NCBI GenBank assembly: GCA_024336345.1
Contig: JANFOG010000001.1
Span: forward strand, 4,712,001-4,776,000
Direction of reading: 5' to 3'
Source of the DNA: Mariannaea sp. PMI_226
Taxonomy: Eukaryota > Ascomycota > Sordariomycetes > Hypocreales > Nectriaceae
DNA: 64,000 bases
The notes beneath the pieces were generated by a model. The model was not told the origin of the DNA. It searched no databases and saw only the letters and a program-made list of their open reading frames with translations. Positions 1 to 11,555 of this stretch are shown piece by piece; the stretch's first letter is position 1; each line of letters starts with the position of its first letter. A program made the translations under genes and the position numbers.

Positions 1-551
1 GAAATAACAGCTCTTCAGTAGGGCTCGTCATTGAACAATTCGAGGATTTAATTCAGTGTTCCTCTGAGTTCTTGATGGTAATATGGGTAAACAAAGCCTG
101 TGAGTAAGAGATATAGCGTTGAGCTGTCATTCTTCAGTGTATAATATTGACGTCCAAATTGAAGCAATTCCTGGCCTGCCACGGCAAAGATGGCTCAATA
201 GAAGCATCATTTCACAGGCAAGAGCATCAAGAATCATGCTTAAATCATGCTATAAATGAAATCTGTCACAGCAGTTACAGGATAAACAGCTGCCATTTAT
301 GCGAAAGGGGAGTTTTGCCTGTTATTAGCACCTTATTCATAAAGGCAGTTTTCAGAGGTACTTCAATAGTCTATTGTCATAATTAGCTTCAAGTCTACTC
401 TGATCATGCTTTAGAATGTGTTCATATTGCTAATCATACAGTTATTAGTATTATTATCCATGTCATCATAAACCCTACCCAGGGTATTATAGTTTGTTGC
501 ACCTCCCTGTCCTCCTTTACCGTCCTTCTATTTTCCCCCCATTTTCCTGAA
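1..551. other. Intergenic, 3' flank of the mannosidase gene
   Basis: AT-rich sequence with no supported gene. The only open stretch (about 147-386, +) lacks an ATG start at its head, has no recognisable motif and is not supported. The part next to 551 should hold the 3' UTR of the minus-strand mannosidase gene. Confidence 0.6.
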
Positions 552-2336
552 TTACACTGGCCTTTTTAAAGGATGTGCCTCCGTGTTGAAAACATATTTA
601 TCCAAGCTTATGAGATCTGGTTCGCTAAACGTCAAGTAAAAGTATTTCAACGTCTCTCCCATCCAAAACGACTCCATGGAGTCCGCCATGTCAGGCTCCT
701 CGTTGGGGTCCGTCACGTCCAACACTGCAGTGTTTGCGAGATCCGTCTTGGTCACCCTGTCGATAGCCTGGAACATGTCCCACGCCGAGTCGACAAGGTC
801 TTCACGCCCTGTCACACGGTACAAGGTGAAAACGCTCTCAATGGCTTCGGGGCGGAGCAGGTACCGCCTATCGGTGATAGCGACGAAGCCCTCTGGCAAG
901 TGCAGCTCCTCAATCAAAGCGTCGGCGTCGGCTGCGGATTCCTTATGTCGGTCGAGGACGGCCTGCTTCCAACGCGTCTCGTCCCACGAGCACATCTTTG
1001 AGTTGCATGGAAGCATGTAGAACGTTTCGGGCATAATTCCATGAGGGAGCGCCTTGTAGGCGTACACACAGCCGTCAGTAAGCTTCTTCCCAGTCTCCAC
1101 GTCTTGGGGCCGATCAAATAGTCTCCCCGCCAGTGCCATGGTACCGCCCAAGTAGCACGCAAGATGCTGGCCCTGCGCCTCGAGTTTGACGGTAACATTC
1201 GAGAATTTTCCGTTGGTGCGGGCCGTTCCGGAGATGAGAATGTCCTCGTTTGTGGGTGTCATAGGTCGGAAGAGGAGGTGCCGCACAGAGGTGTTGATGG
1301 CCTTCTCGTACATGGTTTGATAGGTTGGCCGTTGGCCTCCAAGAAGAGCAGCCATTTTGGGTAGATACTCATAGGCTGAATCAGCCATGGCGCCGAGGGT
1401 GAAGATAGATCCCGAATTGAAAATGGCCTCCTTCGCATTGACCATGATGGGCCACAGACCAGGCAGCTCAGTCGAATCCTGCTGCTTGGCCATGAGATCC
1501 GCGACACGCTGCACAGCGTCGAACCACTTCGAGTCCCCCGTGAGCTGTGACAGACGCGTAAACTCAAGCGACATGCTGGCAATCTCGGCCAGCAAGGTAC
1601 CAGCCAAAGCTTCTTGCTTTTCCCGCCGACGAGCGGCGTGGATTCTCCAGCGGGAAACGGGCATACGGTTGGGCGTGTCGTAGGCCTTGTACAGCATGTC
1701 CCCTACCTGCGTGGCCTTGCGCATTAATCGAGGGTCGCCGCTGAGATCAAAGGCGGCGAGAAACGCACCCAAGTAGCGAATGGCTGTCTCGAACGTGTTA
1801 ATCTCCTCCATTTTGGTAACAGTAAAGTCAATGGATTCCACGGCATTGACCGCCTCGTCAAATTCGGTCTTCAGGTCCATAATCCACAGCGTGTCGAGAG
1901 AGTCGACCAGCGTCGCGGCCCAGCCGCCAAACGGGTTCCGAATGCCGCCGTTGATGGGGGAGAGCTCGTCGGCCATCCAGGCATGGCCGCGGTAGGCTTT
2001 CCAGCATCGGAGAAACGAGTCCTTGACAGCCTTCTGGCGCTGCTCGCGCTTAGTTCGGGCGTCAGCGGACTCCTTGGCAAACGACTTCTGAACCCGGGGA
2101 AAGCTGTGGGACGTGCTGGTGGGGAGCGCCTGGATGGTTGGGGCGGGATAGCGGGTGGTAACTGTCCTCCACAGATAACTTTCGTCGTCGTGACTCGGTT
2201 TCCAGGTCCCCATCTCGACAGACACCGGACGGTACTGCTCCGCGACAGCGGTGGATTGGCTGTAAGTCCACATGCAAATGACCATGACGGCCATCAGCAA
2301 GCCAGCCAGTACGAACGGTTGCCTGCGAACACGCAT
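552..2336 (-). CDS. Class I alpha-1,2-mannosidase (GH47)
   Basis: Mannosyl-oligosaccharide alpha-1,2-mannosidase that trims mannose from N-glycans in the ER/Golgi lumen. The 594-residue protein is uninterrupted. It begins with a short basic tail (MRVRR) and one hydrophobic segment (about residues 8-25), the type II signal-anchor layout of Golgi/ER mannosidases. A low-complexity stem follows, and the GH47 barrel starts near residue 105. Family landmarks seen are the NPFGGW/LVDSLDTLWIM block near 133-153, RPEAIESVFTLYR, the MESFWMGETLKYFYL block, and the terminal FNTEAHP, whose Thr (about 585) coordinates calcium in GH47 enzymes. Length and C-terminus fit a complete gene. The ATG at 2336 is chosen because it gives the basic tail plus anchor. 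The family is sure; ER-type (Mns1) versus Golgi-type cannot be settled here, although the long stem suggests Golgi. Confidence 0.95.
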   Translation of the reverse strand: MRVRRQPFVLAGLLMAVMVICMWTYSQSTAVAEQYRPVSVEMGTWKPSHDDESYLWRTVTTRYPAPTIQALPTSTSHSFPRVQKSFAKESADARTKREQRQKAVKDSFLRCWKAYRGHAWMADELSPINGGIRNPFGGWAATLVDSLDTLWIMDLKTEFDEAVNAVESIDFTVTKMEEINTFETAIRYLGAFLAAFDLSGDPRLMRKATQVGDMLYKAYDTPNRMPVSRWRIHAARRREKQEALAGTLLAEIASMSLEFTRLSQLTGDSKWFDAVQRVADLMAKQQDSTELPGLWPIMVNAKEAIFNSGSIFTLGAMADSAYEYLPKMAALLGGQRPTYQTMYEKAINTSVRHLLFRPMTPTNEDILISGTARTNGKFSNVTVKLEAQGQHLACYLGGTMALAGRLFDRPQDVETGKKLTDGCVYAYKALPHGIMPETFYMLPCNSKMCSWDETRWKQAVLDRHKESAADADALIEELHLPEGFVAITDRRYLLRPEAIESVFTLYRVTGREDLVDSAWDMFQAIDRVTKTDLANTAVLDVTDPNEEPDMADSMESFWMGETLKYFYLTFSEPDLISLDKYVFNTEAHPLKRPV

Positions 2337-4472
2337 GGTTAAGAGAGTGAACTGGATGAGCCCATACGGAGGGGCAGCATGCGAAAAGTGCCAAAATCAA
2401 GCACGAGGACGCGAAGAGAAGACGCAACGAACAGCTACAACAGCAAAGAGGGCGAAGGAAATTGGCAAGGGAAAAAAAGGAAAAGAGGTGGTAAAGAAGC
2501 GCGATTGAAGCTGACCGGAGAAAAGTCATCTCGTTCCACCATCCGTGGCCATTATTCTACTATGTACTAGTCCCCAAATTACACCCCCCGTTGACATAAT
2601 TGTGAGCTTGTCCAGGCACAATGGTGTCGGATATTCCCCTGCATTGCGTTGTTAGTGCTGCCGGTGAACCAGTCGGTAGCGGTACCGACAAACTAAAAAT
2701 TCAAAACGCCCCCCTGAAAGGAATGCAAACAGGCTGACAGATCGCAAAAAGATCCCCTGGGAGTTGGTCGCCGAATCCAATCTCCTCCCTGCCTTCGGAA
2801 GCTAAAAGGAAAAAAACCACGCTGAGAACGAGCCAGCTTTTGCACAGTCCATATTTGAATCGCATAACTCCTCCATATTTACCATAATTATTTTGGTTGA
2901 CTGCCTAATTCGCACTGATCACAGGCTGCAAAGTGTGCAGATAAACCACTTCGTCATTGAATGGCGCTATCGTGGATCGTTTGGCATTAGACTACCTTAC
3001 GCATCGCCCAATCAACAACATCCGGGGAACGGCGATGTAACACACCACACATGACAGGTTATTCACAAAATCCACCTAATACGGGTTGACAGTTGACGGG
3101 GTACAGGGTAGTCTGCTGCCTATCTCACGCGATCCCATCATCATGCATTCTAAGCGAGTTGGAAAGGCATCTAATTGGGTGCTTTTTGGACATGTATCGA
3201 GGTAACTTAGGTGCTTAAATCATCATCGCCAACAGAGCTTTCTCATTACATCAATATTCAGGAAGTTTGATCAAGTAGAACACGATTTGAATACCAACAG
3301 ACAAGGACCTGAATCAAGTACACTTCGCGATCAAATAATACAGAGCCCTTTCACAACATCTCACAGTATTCCCATTGTTTTTCCTTTCAGACTGGTGCTC
3401 ATTTCCTTAAACATGACCCTCATACTCCTTGTCACTTCAAAACCCCCCCTCAGCTCGTTCTTCCTCTTCCACGTCATGGTTGACTCAAATGCATCGACAT
3501 ACTCTCTCGCCGGCGCCTCGGATATGGTATACCGCAAGCATGAATGTTCGGCATCTTTCTAGTTAACGAGAGATGTGGGCTGCATGACTACTCACTCTTT
3601 TCTCTCTCTAAAAAAAAAAAGAAAAAAAAAGGAAGCCCACCATCCCGCCCTCGTGACTTTAAAAACACTGTAAGAAAACGAAACCATTAGTATCGCTACG
3701 AGTTCTTCTGTCAGCTTTGATTCTAGTTCATAAACCAAGAAGGAAAGAATCTCCTTACCTATCCTCAAATGAAAACACAAAGGAAAGCAAAAAGAAAGGG
3801 AAAAAACGCCGCAAACCGAAGCCCACCAGCCCGCCCTCGTGACTTATATGTACCTAGAAAAAAAACAAGACAACCGTCAGCCAGTTCTACCCAAAAGAAA
3901 AGGATTAAACGCTGGGGATCGCTGATGGTAAGAATGCTTCAAAACAAAGGCTGGGAGGGAGGAACTCAAAAAAACAAAACATGAAAAATCACGCTGGTAG
4001 AAACAAAAGAAATCAACGCCGTGGTTCCTCCCAAAAACAAAACAAACCTAAAGCCACCACCCGCCCATCGAGCCTCGGTCCTATAAACACTGTTAGCATA
4101 AACGGGGAGAGGGAACACTTACCTGATCACATAGCACGCCCGTACTATCACCATTGCCGGCCTGTTCACGTTAGCTTCCTACAAGGGGGGTTATACATAC
4201 CATGAGCCACCTCCCTCCCCTCGAACTCACTACCATGAGACCTGTACACGTTAGCAAATACCTACAAACCTACCTGTACCTGGCTAGGGAATGCAGTCAG
4301 TACTGTAGATTCAAGATGTTTGGGTTTGTCGTTTACGAACATGAACCTACTCCTCCTAACCCCATCACAGCCTTCTTCATCACCGCAGTCGAGGCATCAG
4401 TTCCAGTAGCTCCCGTTCCTCGAGACCGGAAAAATACTATAGGCCGGTGTCTTTGACCTTCACGTTGCCGTA
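2337..4472. other. Intergenic, A-rich with degenerate repeats
   Basis: The first part is the promoter/5' UTR side of the mannosidase gene. No gene can be supported. From about 3600 to 4100 the plus strand is strongly A-rich, with poly-A runs and repeated GCCCACCA-CCCGCCCTCG blocks (listed separately). Short open frames here consist largely of Lys/Arg low complexity. Confidence 0.5.
3633..4080. repeat. Degenerate A-rich spaced repeat (three units)
   Basis: A 26-nt block, AAGCCCACCA(t/g)CCCGCCCTCGTGACT, occurs at 3633-3658 and again at about 3819-3844 with one mismatch. A weaker third copy (AAGCCACCACCCGCCCATCGAGC) lies at about 4051-4073. Units are 185 to 230 bp apart and each follows a poly-A or A-rich run. 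The first and third copies are also followed by a similar AACACTGT-AG-AAACG string. This is read directly from the sequence; origin (minisatellite or decayed element) is unknown. Confidence 0.55.
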
Positions 4473-4910
4473 CTACCTCCAGATTTTCCAGATCGGTCTC
4501 CGACGAGGTACCCGCTGCGTCGGTTCCCTAACCGTTGGATCCTTCGGCCTGTCCTTCGTCCCCTTACTCCCCCACTTGACATCGGCCACCTTCGCCCTCG
4601 ATGGCACCGGCCTCTTCATCCGGGCTTGACATCGCTGGCCCGAGTCCTTCGGTCGGGGCCTCGGAAGCCCAGCTACCTCCCCTGGATACGACTCCCAGGT
4701 CGCATCCTCTGAACGAGAATGCTCGCTGGCAGTGTACGGGTTGTAGTACCTGGGCTTTGTCCTGTACACTTGCCGCTCGTACCTAAAGGCACCAGCGGCC
4801 GATCCAGGAACCGGGTCGGTCCCAACCGCAATGTAGTCCTCGGCTTTGGCCTTGGACCTCGCCTTGGACTCCTTGGACTTGGCGATAACCTTGGAGCAAA
4901 TAGAACCCAT
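4473..4910 (-). CDS. Small basic protein with N-myristoylation motif
   Basis: Not assigned to a known family. The 145-residue reading frame starts MGSICSK. This matches the N-myristoyltransferase consensus (Gly2, Ser6, basic residue 7) and puts a Cys at position 5 for palmitoylation, as in dually acylated Src-like or G-alpha N-termini. A Lys/Ser-rich stretch follows (residues 8-22), which would add electrostatic membrane binding. The rest is Pro/Arg/Tyr-rich and probably disordered, ending in a basic RRRPIWKIWR tail. Inference: a small peripheral plasma-membrane protein. No intron is needed. The neighbours, a mannosidase and a gene-poor region, give no functional hint. A chance open frame is possible, but the exact acylation signal at the first ATG argues for a real gene. 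Confidence 0.6.
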   Translation of the reverse strand: MGSICSKVIAKSKESKARSKAKAEDYIAVGTDPVPGSAAGAFRYERQVYRTKPRYYNPYTASEHSRSEDATWESYPGEVAGLPRPRPKDSGQRCQARMKRPVPSRAKVADVKWGSKGTKDRPKDPTVREPTQRVPRRRPIWKIWR

Positions 4911-6272
4911 TCTGGCCCACGAGAAATGGATTCACGAAAAATACAGGATTTAAAAAGGAACTGGGTAAGACGCGTGTATTATATTAGAAGAGGTACATTA
5001 TGACGACAAACGCGTGCCATCTTACTTGAAAATAGAACGTAAACAGAGGCTTGGACACAGGCAAGCCGGTAGTAATTACGGTCGTCGTTGGAACTGAACA
5101 CGATCACAAACATTAGTACACACGAATCACGGTCAAGATTGTTCAGAAACCACACTTGGCTTTGGAACTGATGGTTCTAGCGGTGGAATCTCGAAAAAAT
5201 CGGTCGAAAACGAGCAATGTTTCAATGGTATGCGATAGTTACGGTACGTGCAAATGTGATGTAGAACAAAAGAGGAAAACAGGAAAATCCAGAAAGAGAG
5301 GGAAATCGTAGGGGTTAATATAGACGAAAAGGTGGATCCTACTGATCTGAGGCATACGAGAGTTTGCATCGTGACTCAATGGAAGGTTTGCATTTGGCCG
5401 TTGGCCGAATGTCTCCAAGAATGAGGTGTCGTGTTTTTGCAAGGCTGAATTTTCATAGGTCAGATCCAGACGATTAATTGCGACGACTGCCCTGCTTTAA
5501 AGTGCAGACTACTGTGATTGCGATTACAATGACGAATCTCAACTACGTAATCGGCGTAATACTCTTCATTATACTCGTCATCTTCCTACGCTATCATCTG
5601 CATCACTTGTCTGCTTTTCGGACCGTATATGTTGTTTTATAGTTTGCTCGTTCCTTGGATATCGACAGATTAGTAAAACGTCGTACCATGAAACCATGCG
5701 AGCTTATTTTCATGCTTAATCTCAAGTGCGCCCAATAGCACACAACAGTCCCACATATCACCATTATGGAAGTGAACGGAACTCTGTCCTCCATTATCAT
5801 ACAGACCTTTTATTATTATCATATGCCACAATTCTAGCGGGCGCACATATCATTCCTACTTTGTGGTAGAAGACAAGAAGAGAACTCGAGAGGTATCTTC
5901 TAGAGGTACCGATCCTTGACATGCTCAAAGCATTGTGTCAAGTAGTGGGTTAATGATCCCATTTCGATGTTGCCGTAGACCTGTCACCGACATCTTGATG
6001 AATTATTCGACCTAACCTATATGGAACCTGGACGAGTAAATCCAATGAAAGTCTTACAAAATATGTCTTCGTATTGGTGACGTAACATGATGTAATTATT
6101 GGACAACAGTGGGCTAACCGGAGAGACTTCTTGGTGGTTCAAGCTCGGGTCTAGATACGGTGAAAAATCAGAAGGAAAACAGGGATAACTCACCTTTTTC
6201 ATTCATTAGAAAGAATCGTCATGAGAGGAAGGTTTCCGTCAAGAAGGGACAAAAGCTTGCGCTGTATGACAG

Positions 6273-6635
6273 TCAACCACGTGTTTGGCAGAAACACGCA
6301 ATTTTGGCTTTTGCAACGAATGAATACGCGTAGCGACCCAGCGTGTCATTGCGTTGGGTTGCTATGAAATGACTCAACTCCAACTCTGTTCTAACAAGCT
6401 TACATATTGGTAATATGAGCAAATCCTTCTTTCTGGTCAAGGCATCGTTTGCATTCTCAATGGAACTCATCACCGGGTGCTCCTTCAGAGTGATTTGAGC
6501 GGGGCAATGCCGACCTACTCTCAACTTCTTTCCTGCTTTGAAAAGTCTTTCCTCATCAACCGCGACTACTGAGAGAAATAGAAGAGCTATCGTTAGCGAT
6601 GGTAATATTGCAAGAGCAGGTTGGATAGACCGAGC
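6273..6635 (-). pseudogene. Possible relic of a hAT transposase C-terminus
   Basis: A 120-codon open segment on the minus strand, without a proper start, reads LAILPSLTIALLFLSVVAV and then DEERLFKAGKKLR. The pattern (hydrophobic P-S-L stretch, small hydrophobic strand, E-R-L-F-x-A-G) resembles the dimerisation region of hAT transposases, where P.LS..A...LS(I/V)PA...ERVFS.AG is typical. After this the similarity fades, and no N-terminal zinc finger or catalytic blocks can be read upstream. The flanks contain stops in the same frame. Inference: a decayed fragment of a class II element. Resemblance by eye only. Confidence 0.3.
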
Positions 6636-7322
6636 CTAATTAGGTCAATTCAATGAGATGCCTTTCACTAAAAAGGTAGGGAATTAACCTGAGCAATTAG
6701 AAGCTGGAAGACTTAGTCTTGTTGCGGCTTGGGAATGATGGTTAATGATCTCGATTATGATGGTCATATCTACCGTGATGGCTTGAATTAGTCAAGTGCC
6801 TTGTAACGGTAAGCCCAACAGTTTATCCATCAGTAGCTCAGAAGTTCGGGTTTCCCATGCCTTGAATAGCGCTTTTTCATCCACAACCTTCAAAACGCGC
6901 TCATTTACAGCATGGGGTTTCCAGTGGCCAATACGCTGCTATAATTAACTAAAACGTTGAAAAGAACCAGTTAGAACAGCTTGACAGAGTAAAAGATGCT
7001 CAATAAATCACGCGAGTTCAGTGCTACTAGAGAATTTCCTGGGACCAAGAGCTGAGGGAGGCTGTTCAGAGAACGTAATAGAAGTAACAATCTGGGTTGA
7101 TGGGCTAGCTTCTGTGGTCTGTGTACCTGAGGCAAGTCAATAGTCAATTTGCCGTACCCTGTATGCTGTTCAACTACCTATGCAATGCTGATAAAGATCT
7201 GACCAGATGTCGACGCTTAGATAGTAAACGCGAATCATTGTTGTCGACGATACAGTGGCGCTCTCTACACAAGTTCCGATTCTAATAAATGTATCGTTTG
7301 TAGTGCCTAGAATTGAGCTGAA

Positions 7323-7638
7323 TTAGTTCATCAGACGCCCAGCAAGCCCATCTCGTTTTCGGCCCTCAATATCCATGTCTTTGGTCATGGATGCCTCCCC
7401 GTGGATCATACTTCTGTCTTCAACCCAAAGCTGCTGACACCCCCATCATTTGTAATCACCATTCTCTTTCTCGGCTTAGAACTCGTATGGTCAAACTTCA
7501 CAATGGCTCTACCATTGGCACCATAATCTACAATGGAATCCTTGGGGCATTATAGGGTGTAACCCACAATACGCGATTCAGTTTCAGAGAGCTAAAGGTG
7601 TTCGACCGGTCACCCTGACCCTGAGTGTTTCGATCCAT
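7323..7638 (-). pseudogene. Coding-like relic in three successive frames
   Basis: Reading the minus strand from an ATG at 7638, frame A encodes 36 residues (ending WVTPYNAPRIPL). A one-base shift opens frame B (about 7546-7406) with DSIVDYGANGRAIVKFDHTS and KPRKRMVITNDGGVSSFGLK. A further shift opens frame C (7409-7323), a 28-residue peptide starting MIHGEASMTKDMD. The compositions look protein-like, and the hand-over points lie next to each other, as in a gene broken by two frameshifts. The only splice sites that would join A to B give a 32-nt intron, too short to be normal. Product not recognised. Confidence 0.25.
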
Positions 7639-10303
7639 CTCTGGTATTTGAATTTCTTGTCTGTTCTAGTAATGGGATTTCTGTAATGCCGTGATTGCTG
7701 CCGAGTGCCGAGGATCAAGTTGCGGAAGGGCCTGGAGCAGAGCTTCCAGGAAATGCGGGCTATGTGGCAGGCGAAGAAAGAATTGGCTCAGCTATTATAG
7801 AGCTAGATTGGGGGTAATGGCTGTACTCGCGGCCGAGGGAGCTGATCAAGAGTGTCTTTGGGAAACGGCAGCCTGAGCTCGGGGAATGAAGGGGCGCTGC
7901 CGCCGTGACCACGAGTGAGGACAACAGAGGACCTGGGCAAGCAATATTAGTTGTCCTCCAGAGCATGCGAAGGATCAATGCCAAACAAGAACAGACTGCA
8001 GACCGACTGCTTTAAAGTGAGCTGACAGCACATAGTATATAGCACACTAATAAGAACCACTCGATGAGATGGTTGCATTGACAGATCCACGCCTAATAGT
8101 GAAGCGCCCTTTGTCAATAAGGATGAGCTGTGCTACCTTGTGGAATCCTCAAGTTCCGTTTTTACCGAAAATACAGAGCCTAGTGCCAGTTGCTCTTGAT
8201 AACTATATGGCTGAGTACGAATACACTTTGCGGTCTTCTCTCATTGTAGGACCATTTAAAGACCCTTTGTTCCTTTATGTTTCGTCAAACTTACTTATGA
8301 GACATTTACAACTGAATAATTAACTCCGGTACCTTTTGTTTTGCCACAATTACAAAATTAAGGGTCAAAGGAAAGGAGGAAAGCAAAAAAGGGCGAATTG
8401 CATAGGTGCGAATAAGCCTCACTAGGTTCATGCTCTCTGAGTAGCATCTGCGCAGGGATGAAGCTTGGAGTATGACCGAACTGGTGGGTCCAGATGCGGA
8501 ATGACAAGGCTTCTCTTTTCGTAGACAGAGCATCTACTATGTAGTCGTTTGGAATCTATTGGTTCATTGAGGGATGATTCGTTTGGCGGCATAATAGAAG
8601 TTGTAGAGAAGAAATGTGGTTTGTTCTTTTTCTGCCGCCCCTGACCAAGTCTAGAGGGAACGAGAAAGTCTTGAGGAAAATATGGCAGGCGGCAACATTA
8701 TAGAATTTACTACTGATATAAAACTATGCCCTAGTTGGCTCCGCGACAAACTGCATCTGACACAGATCTATTTAGCTTTTGGTTATTTGGCTGACGTACC
8801 TCTTTCGCCTATGCAAACCGTTCCCTCAATGGCTAGGGTAGATGTTGTCCCGCGAATGTGATAATATGCATTTACTGCAGAATCTCGACACGAAGTCACG
8901 CAAGATCTCTGTGGGGCGCCACGCGGTAACAGCTCGTCCCCCATATATTAAACCTATTTAATAGGCCGATTTGCCAGCTACTAAGGCCAAAAAAGAAATG
9001 GTGAATGGCAGGGTCAGGTGCTAACGCATGGTGCCCCATTAGCATCTCGTGCGAACTGTCGAGATTTTATGGGTAATGTTGTTAATCTATTTCACTTGGT
9101 TCTAGCCACGCCGGTTTCTCTAAGAGGCCAATGCCCTGGTAAATGAGATTCTGTTCTAAATAGGTTGTCCTCATCAAGTAGGAAGTATATCGTGTAGAGC
9201 CAAGTAGTGCTATTCTTTTGGGATATCAGTTCAATAAATAATACGGCAAGTCGTAGTGAGTCAGATACACGACAAGCTAAGCCGGCCCATCGACATAACA
9301 TTGTTGGCGTTCCCATCAGTTGGATAGTTCATTAGGTTTACTGTTGATTATTATCATACTTTACTTAATTAATGCCTTTCACCTTATATGATCTATTTAG
9401 TTAGAGGATACTGACTGTGATTATGTGTTCGGTTTCCTATCATCTCTTTGGCATTGAAAGTGCTTGCTTTGCTAGTAGTAGCCGGGTAAATATCACAAGA
9501 AACATCCATAGATAAATGAATAAATTGATAAGTGGGGTGACGTTTGATGAAACGAATAGAGTGAGGTACGATAGTACTATCAAATTAGATGAATAATATA
9601 AGAAAAGGCCACTTGCCAACTCGAAATCGGTTCAAAGGCAGTGGCGCCATATCAGTCTCTGCGCTGGCCGCGGCACCCGCATAAAGGTTGCGAGCAACCT
9701 CGGGAGCATAAGACTGTAGGCTATGACGTATACAGGAAGATTACCGGAGCTTCTCTGTCTGGAAATACCGAAAATACGAAAGACTGATGTATCACAAATC
9801 TGCATGCTGCGCCCTGACAAATCTGTCCGGTATTTACTGCCACGAATAAACAAACAGTTCCCACCTCCATTTGGCTTCCTATCGCACCTGACGCCAACCG
9901 GTTATGTTTCGTTGCATTTGGAGGGGGGAATCAAGAAACATGGCACTTGCGTCTTTTTCGCAACCGGATTACTAGGGCACGAGACATGTCCAAGTAGGTC
10001 ACTAACTAGGCCGGGAAATTGGAAGAGACACGAGAGGGAAAAAAAAAATTCCACAAAGAGAGAGTGAAAGAGAAAAGCCGCAAGGCATCTTTTCATCAAA
10101 GCTTGTGACATTGATTGGGGCATAGTAAAGAAACTAAAAAAAAAAAAAAAAAAGAAGACCCTCTGTGGACCAGAAGGGTGACAGGACTTGATACTGGAGA
10201 TCGCAACTTGATCTACTACGTAGTAGGAAAGCAGCCAGCTAGCGAATGGGATTCTAGTAATTACTCCAGAATTGCCTTGATCACCTGTTTTATTTTTCCT
10301 GGT

Positions 10304-10374
10304 GGGGGGGTGGAGGGGAGGATGATCTCGCTTCCTCTCCTCTCCTCTCCTCTCCTCCCCTCTCCTCCACCCCC
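10304..10374. repeat. G-rich / CT-rich imperfect inverted repeat
   Basis: A left arm GGGGGGTGGAGGGGAGG (about 10304-10321) is mirrored by a right arm CCTCCCCTCTCCTCCACCCCC (about 10354-10374), with a (CTCCT)n tract in the loop. It could form a hairpin or triplex, or a G-quadruplex on the left arm. Read directly; no function implied. Confidence 0.6.
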
Positions 10375-11555
10375 AAATGTCCCGGCACCAACTCGGGACG
10401 GAGTCTTGAGGGGAGGTTAATTGCAAAAGCAGGATTTTTTTTCTTCTTCACGTAAGTATGAGGGATTTCATTTCATAGACGAACGGTTATGAAACTTGTA
10501 CATAATGGCAATTCACGATTGGAGGCTTAAGGAAAAGCTATCGTTGGCAGCAGCCTCCAGTCCAGAGCCAATCACGGAGCTACATGGCACCGAGCACTGC
10601 CACTTCCAAAGTCGGTAATCTGGTCGCAGATCTGCTGAAAGCCTGGTTGAGACAACTCGCTGTGGTACGTCAGAGAGACTTGCCAAGACGGGTACGCCAC
10701 GCCTAAATCTTTAAACCGTCTACCTTAATTTTTGGTGCGATTCAGGACACACATGTCAAATGGCAAGGCACCAGGGGGGTCAGTGCTTGGGGCTTGGGGC
10801 TTGAGGCTTCGAGTGAGAAAATTGAATTTTTCTTTTTGATTATTTCAGGAGCAAGAGAGAGGATAAATCGAATCCTTCAAAGACTGAACTTGGTCGTCAA
10901 GGAGGGGTACTGGTAAGACTGCAGAAAAAACTTCTCATGTCAAAAGGACCTCCCCATCTGGACATGCAAAGTGAGAGATAATTATGCCCAGTTTTGCTCC
11001 CGCGAGGTCACAAAGGGTCGCTTAGACTAACAACGTACAGTAGCTGCAATCAAATCAACACTAGCGTTTCGACACCGTAGATTATTAGGTGGCATGTAGC
11101 GGCTAATGGCGCTGCGTACCAGCCCAGGACATCTGCCACATATCATTCTTGCAGACTAAGCTTGTACCGCTGGTGTCGAACATCACCAAAGCGCTACCCC
11201 GTATGTCATAACGCTCAAAGTCATCAACACCAAACCATAATAGCAATGAGGGATTTATTCCCTTTGGCACTGCTTCAATCGCTGGGTCTTTGAGTTTGAG
11301 AAAAGAGAGGAGGAGGGAGGCCTCCTTAGTGCCTACCTTGGAAGGGTACCTGGAAGGCAGAGATGACGGGAGGGGAGTGCATCAGGAAGGGGAAGTCAAC
11401 ACCGCTCTCGCTGCTTGCCCGTATTGGAGTTTTCCTCGCTTTCGTACAAATATGAATGCCCAACCTCTCTAGCCTCCAACCCCTGGCATTGCACCTTGTA
11501 AACTGCATTATTTCCTTCCTCTTATTCTATCTTCCCTTCCGCCGCCCCGGTCAAG

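Larger units (their letters stand above)
4911..11555. other. Gene-poor 6.6-kb region with decayed coding relics
   Basis: No intact gene can be supported. The sequence is AT-rich between about 5 and 9.7 kb, with many stop codons in all frames. Two coding-like relics on the minus strand are listed separately (6273-6635 and 7323-7638). Simple sequence includes a poly-A run near 10136-10153, a G-rich/CT-rich inverted stretch at 10304-10374 and a short GGGCTTG repeat near 10796-10811. The last kilobase before 11556 is the promoter and leader of the ATPase gene. Decay by repeat-induced point mutation is possible but was not measured. Confidence 0.55.

Noticed and set aside
573..1020. Two plus-strand frames of 114 and 142 codons
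   Set aside because: Antisense shadows of the GH47 mannosidase; no motifs of their own.
9902..10426. 174-codon minus-strand frame
   Set aside because: Runs through poly-T and CT repeats; low complexity and no motif.
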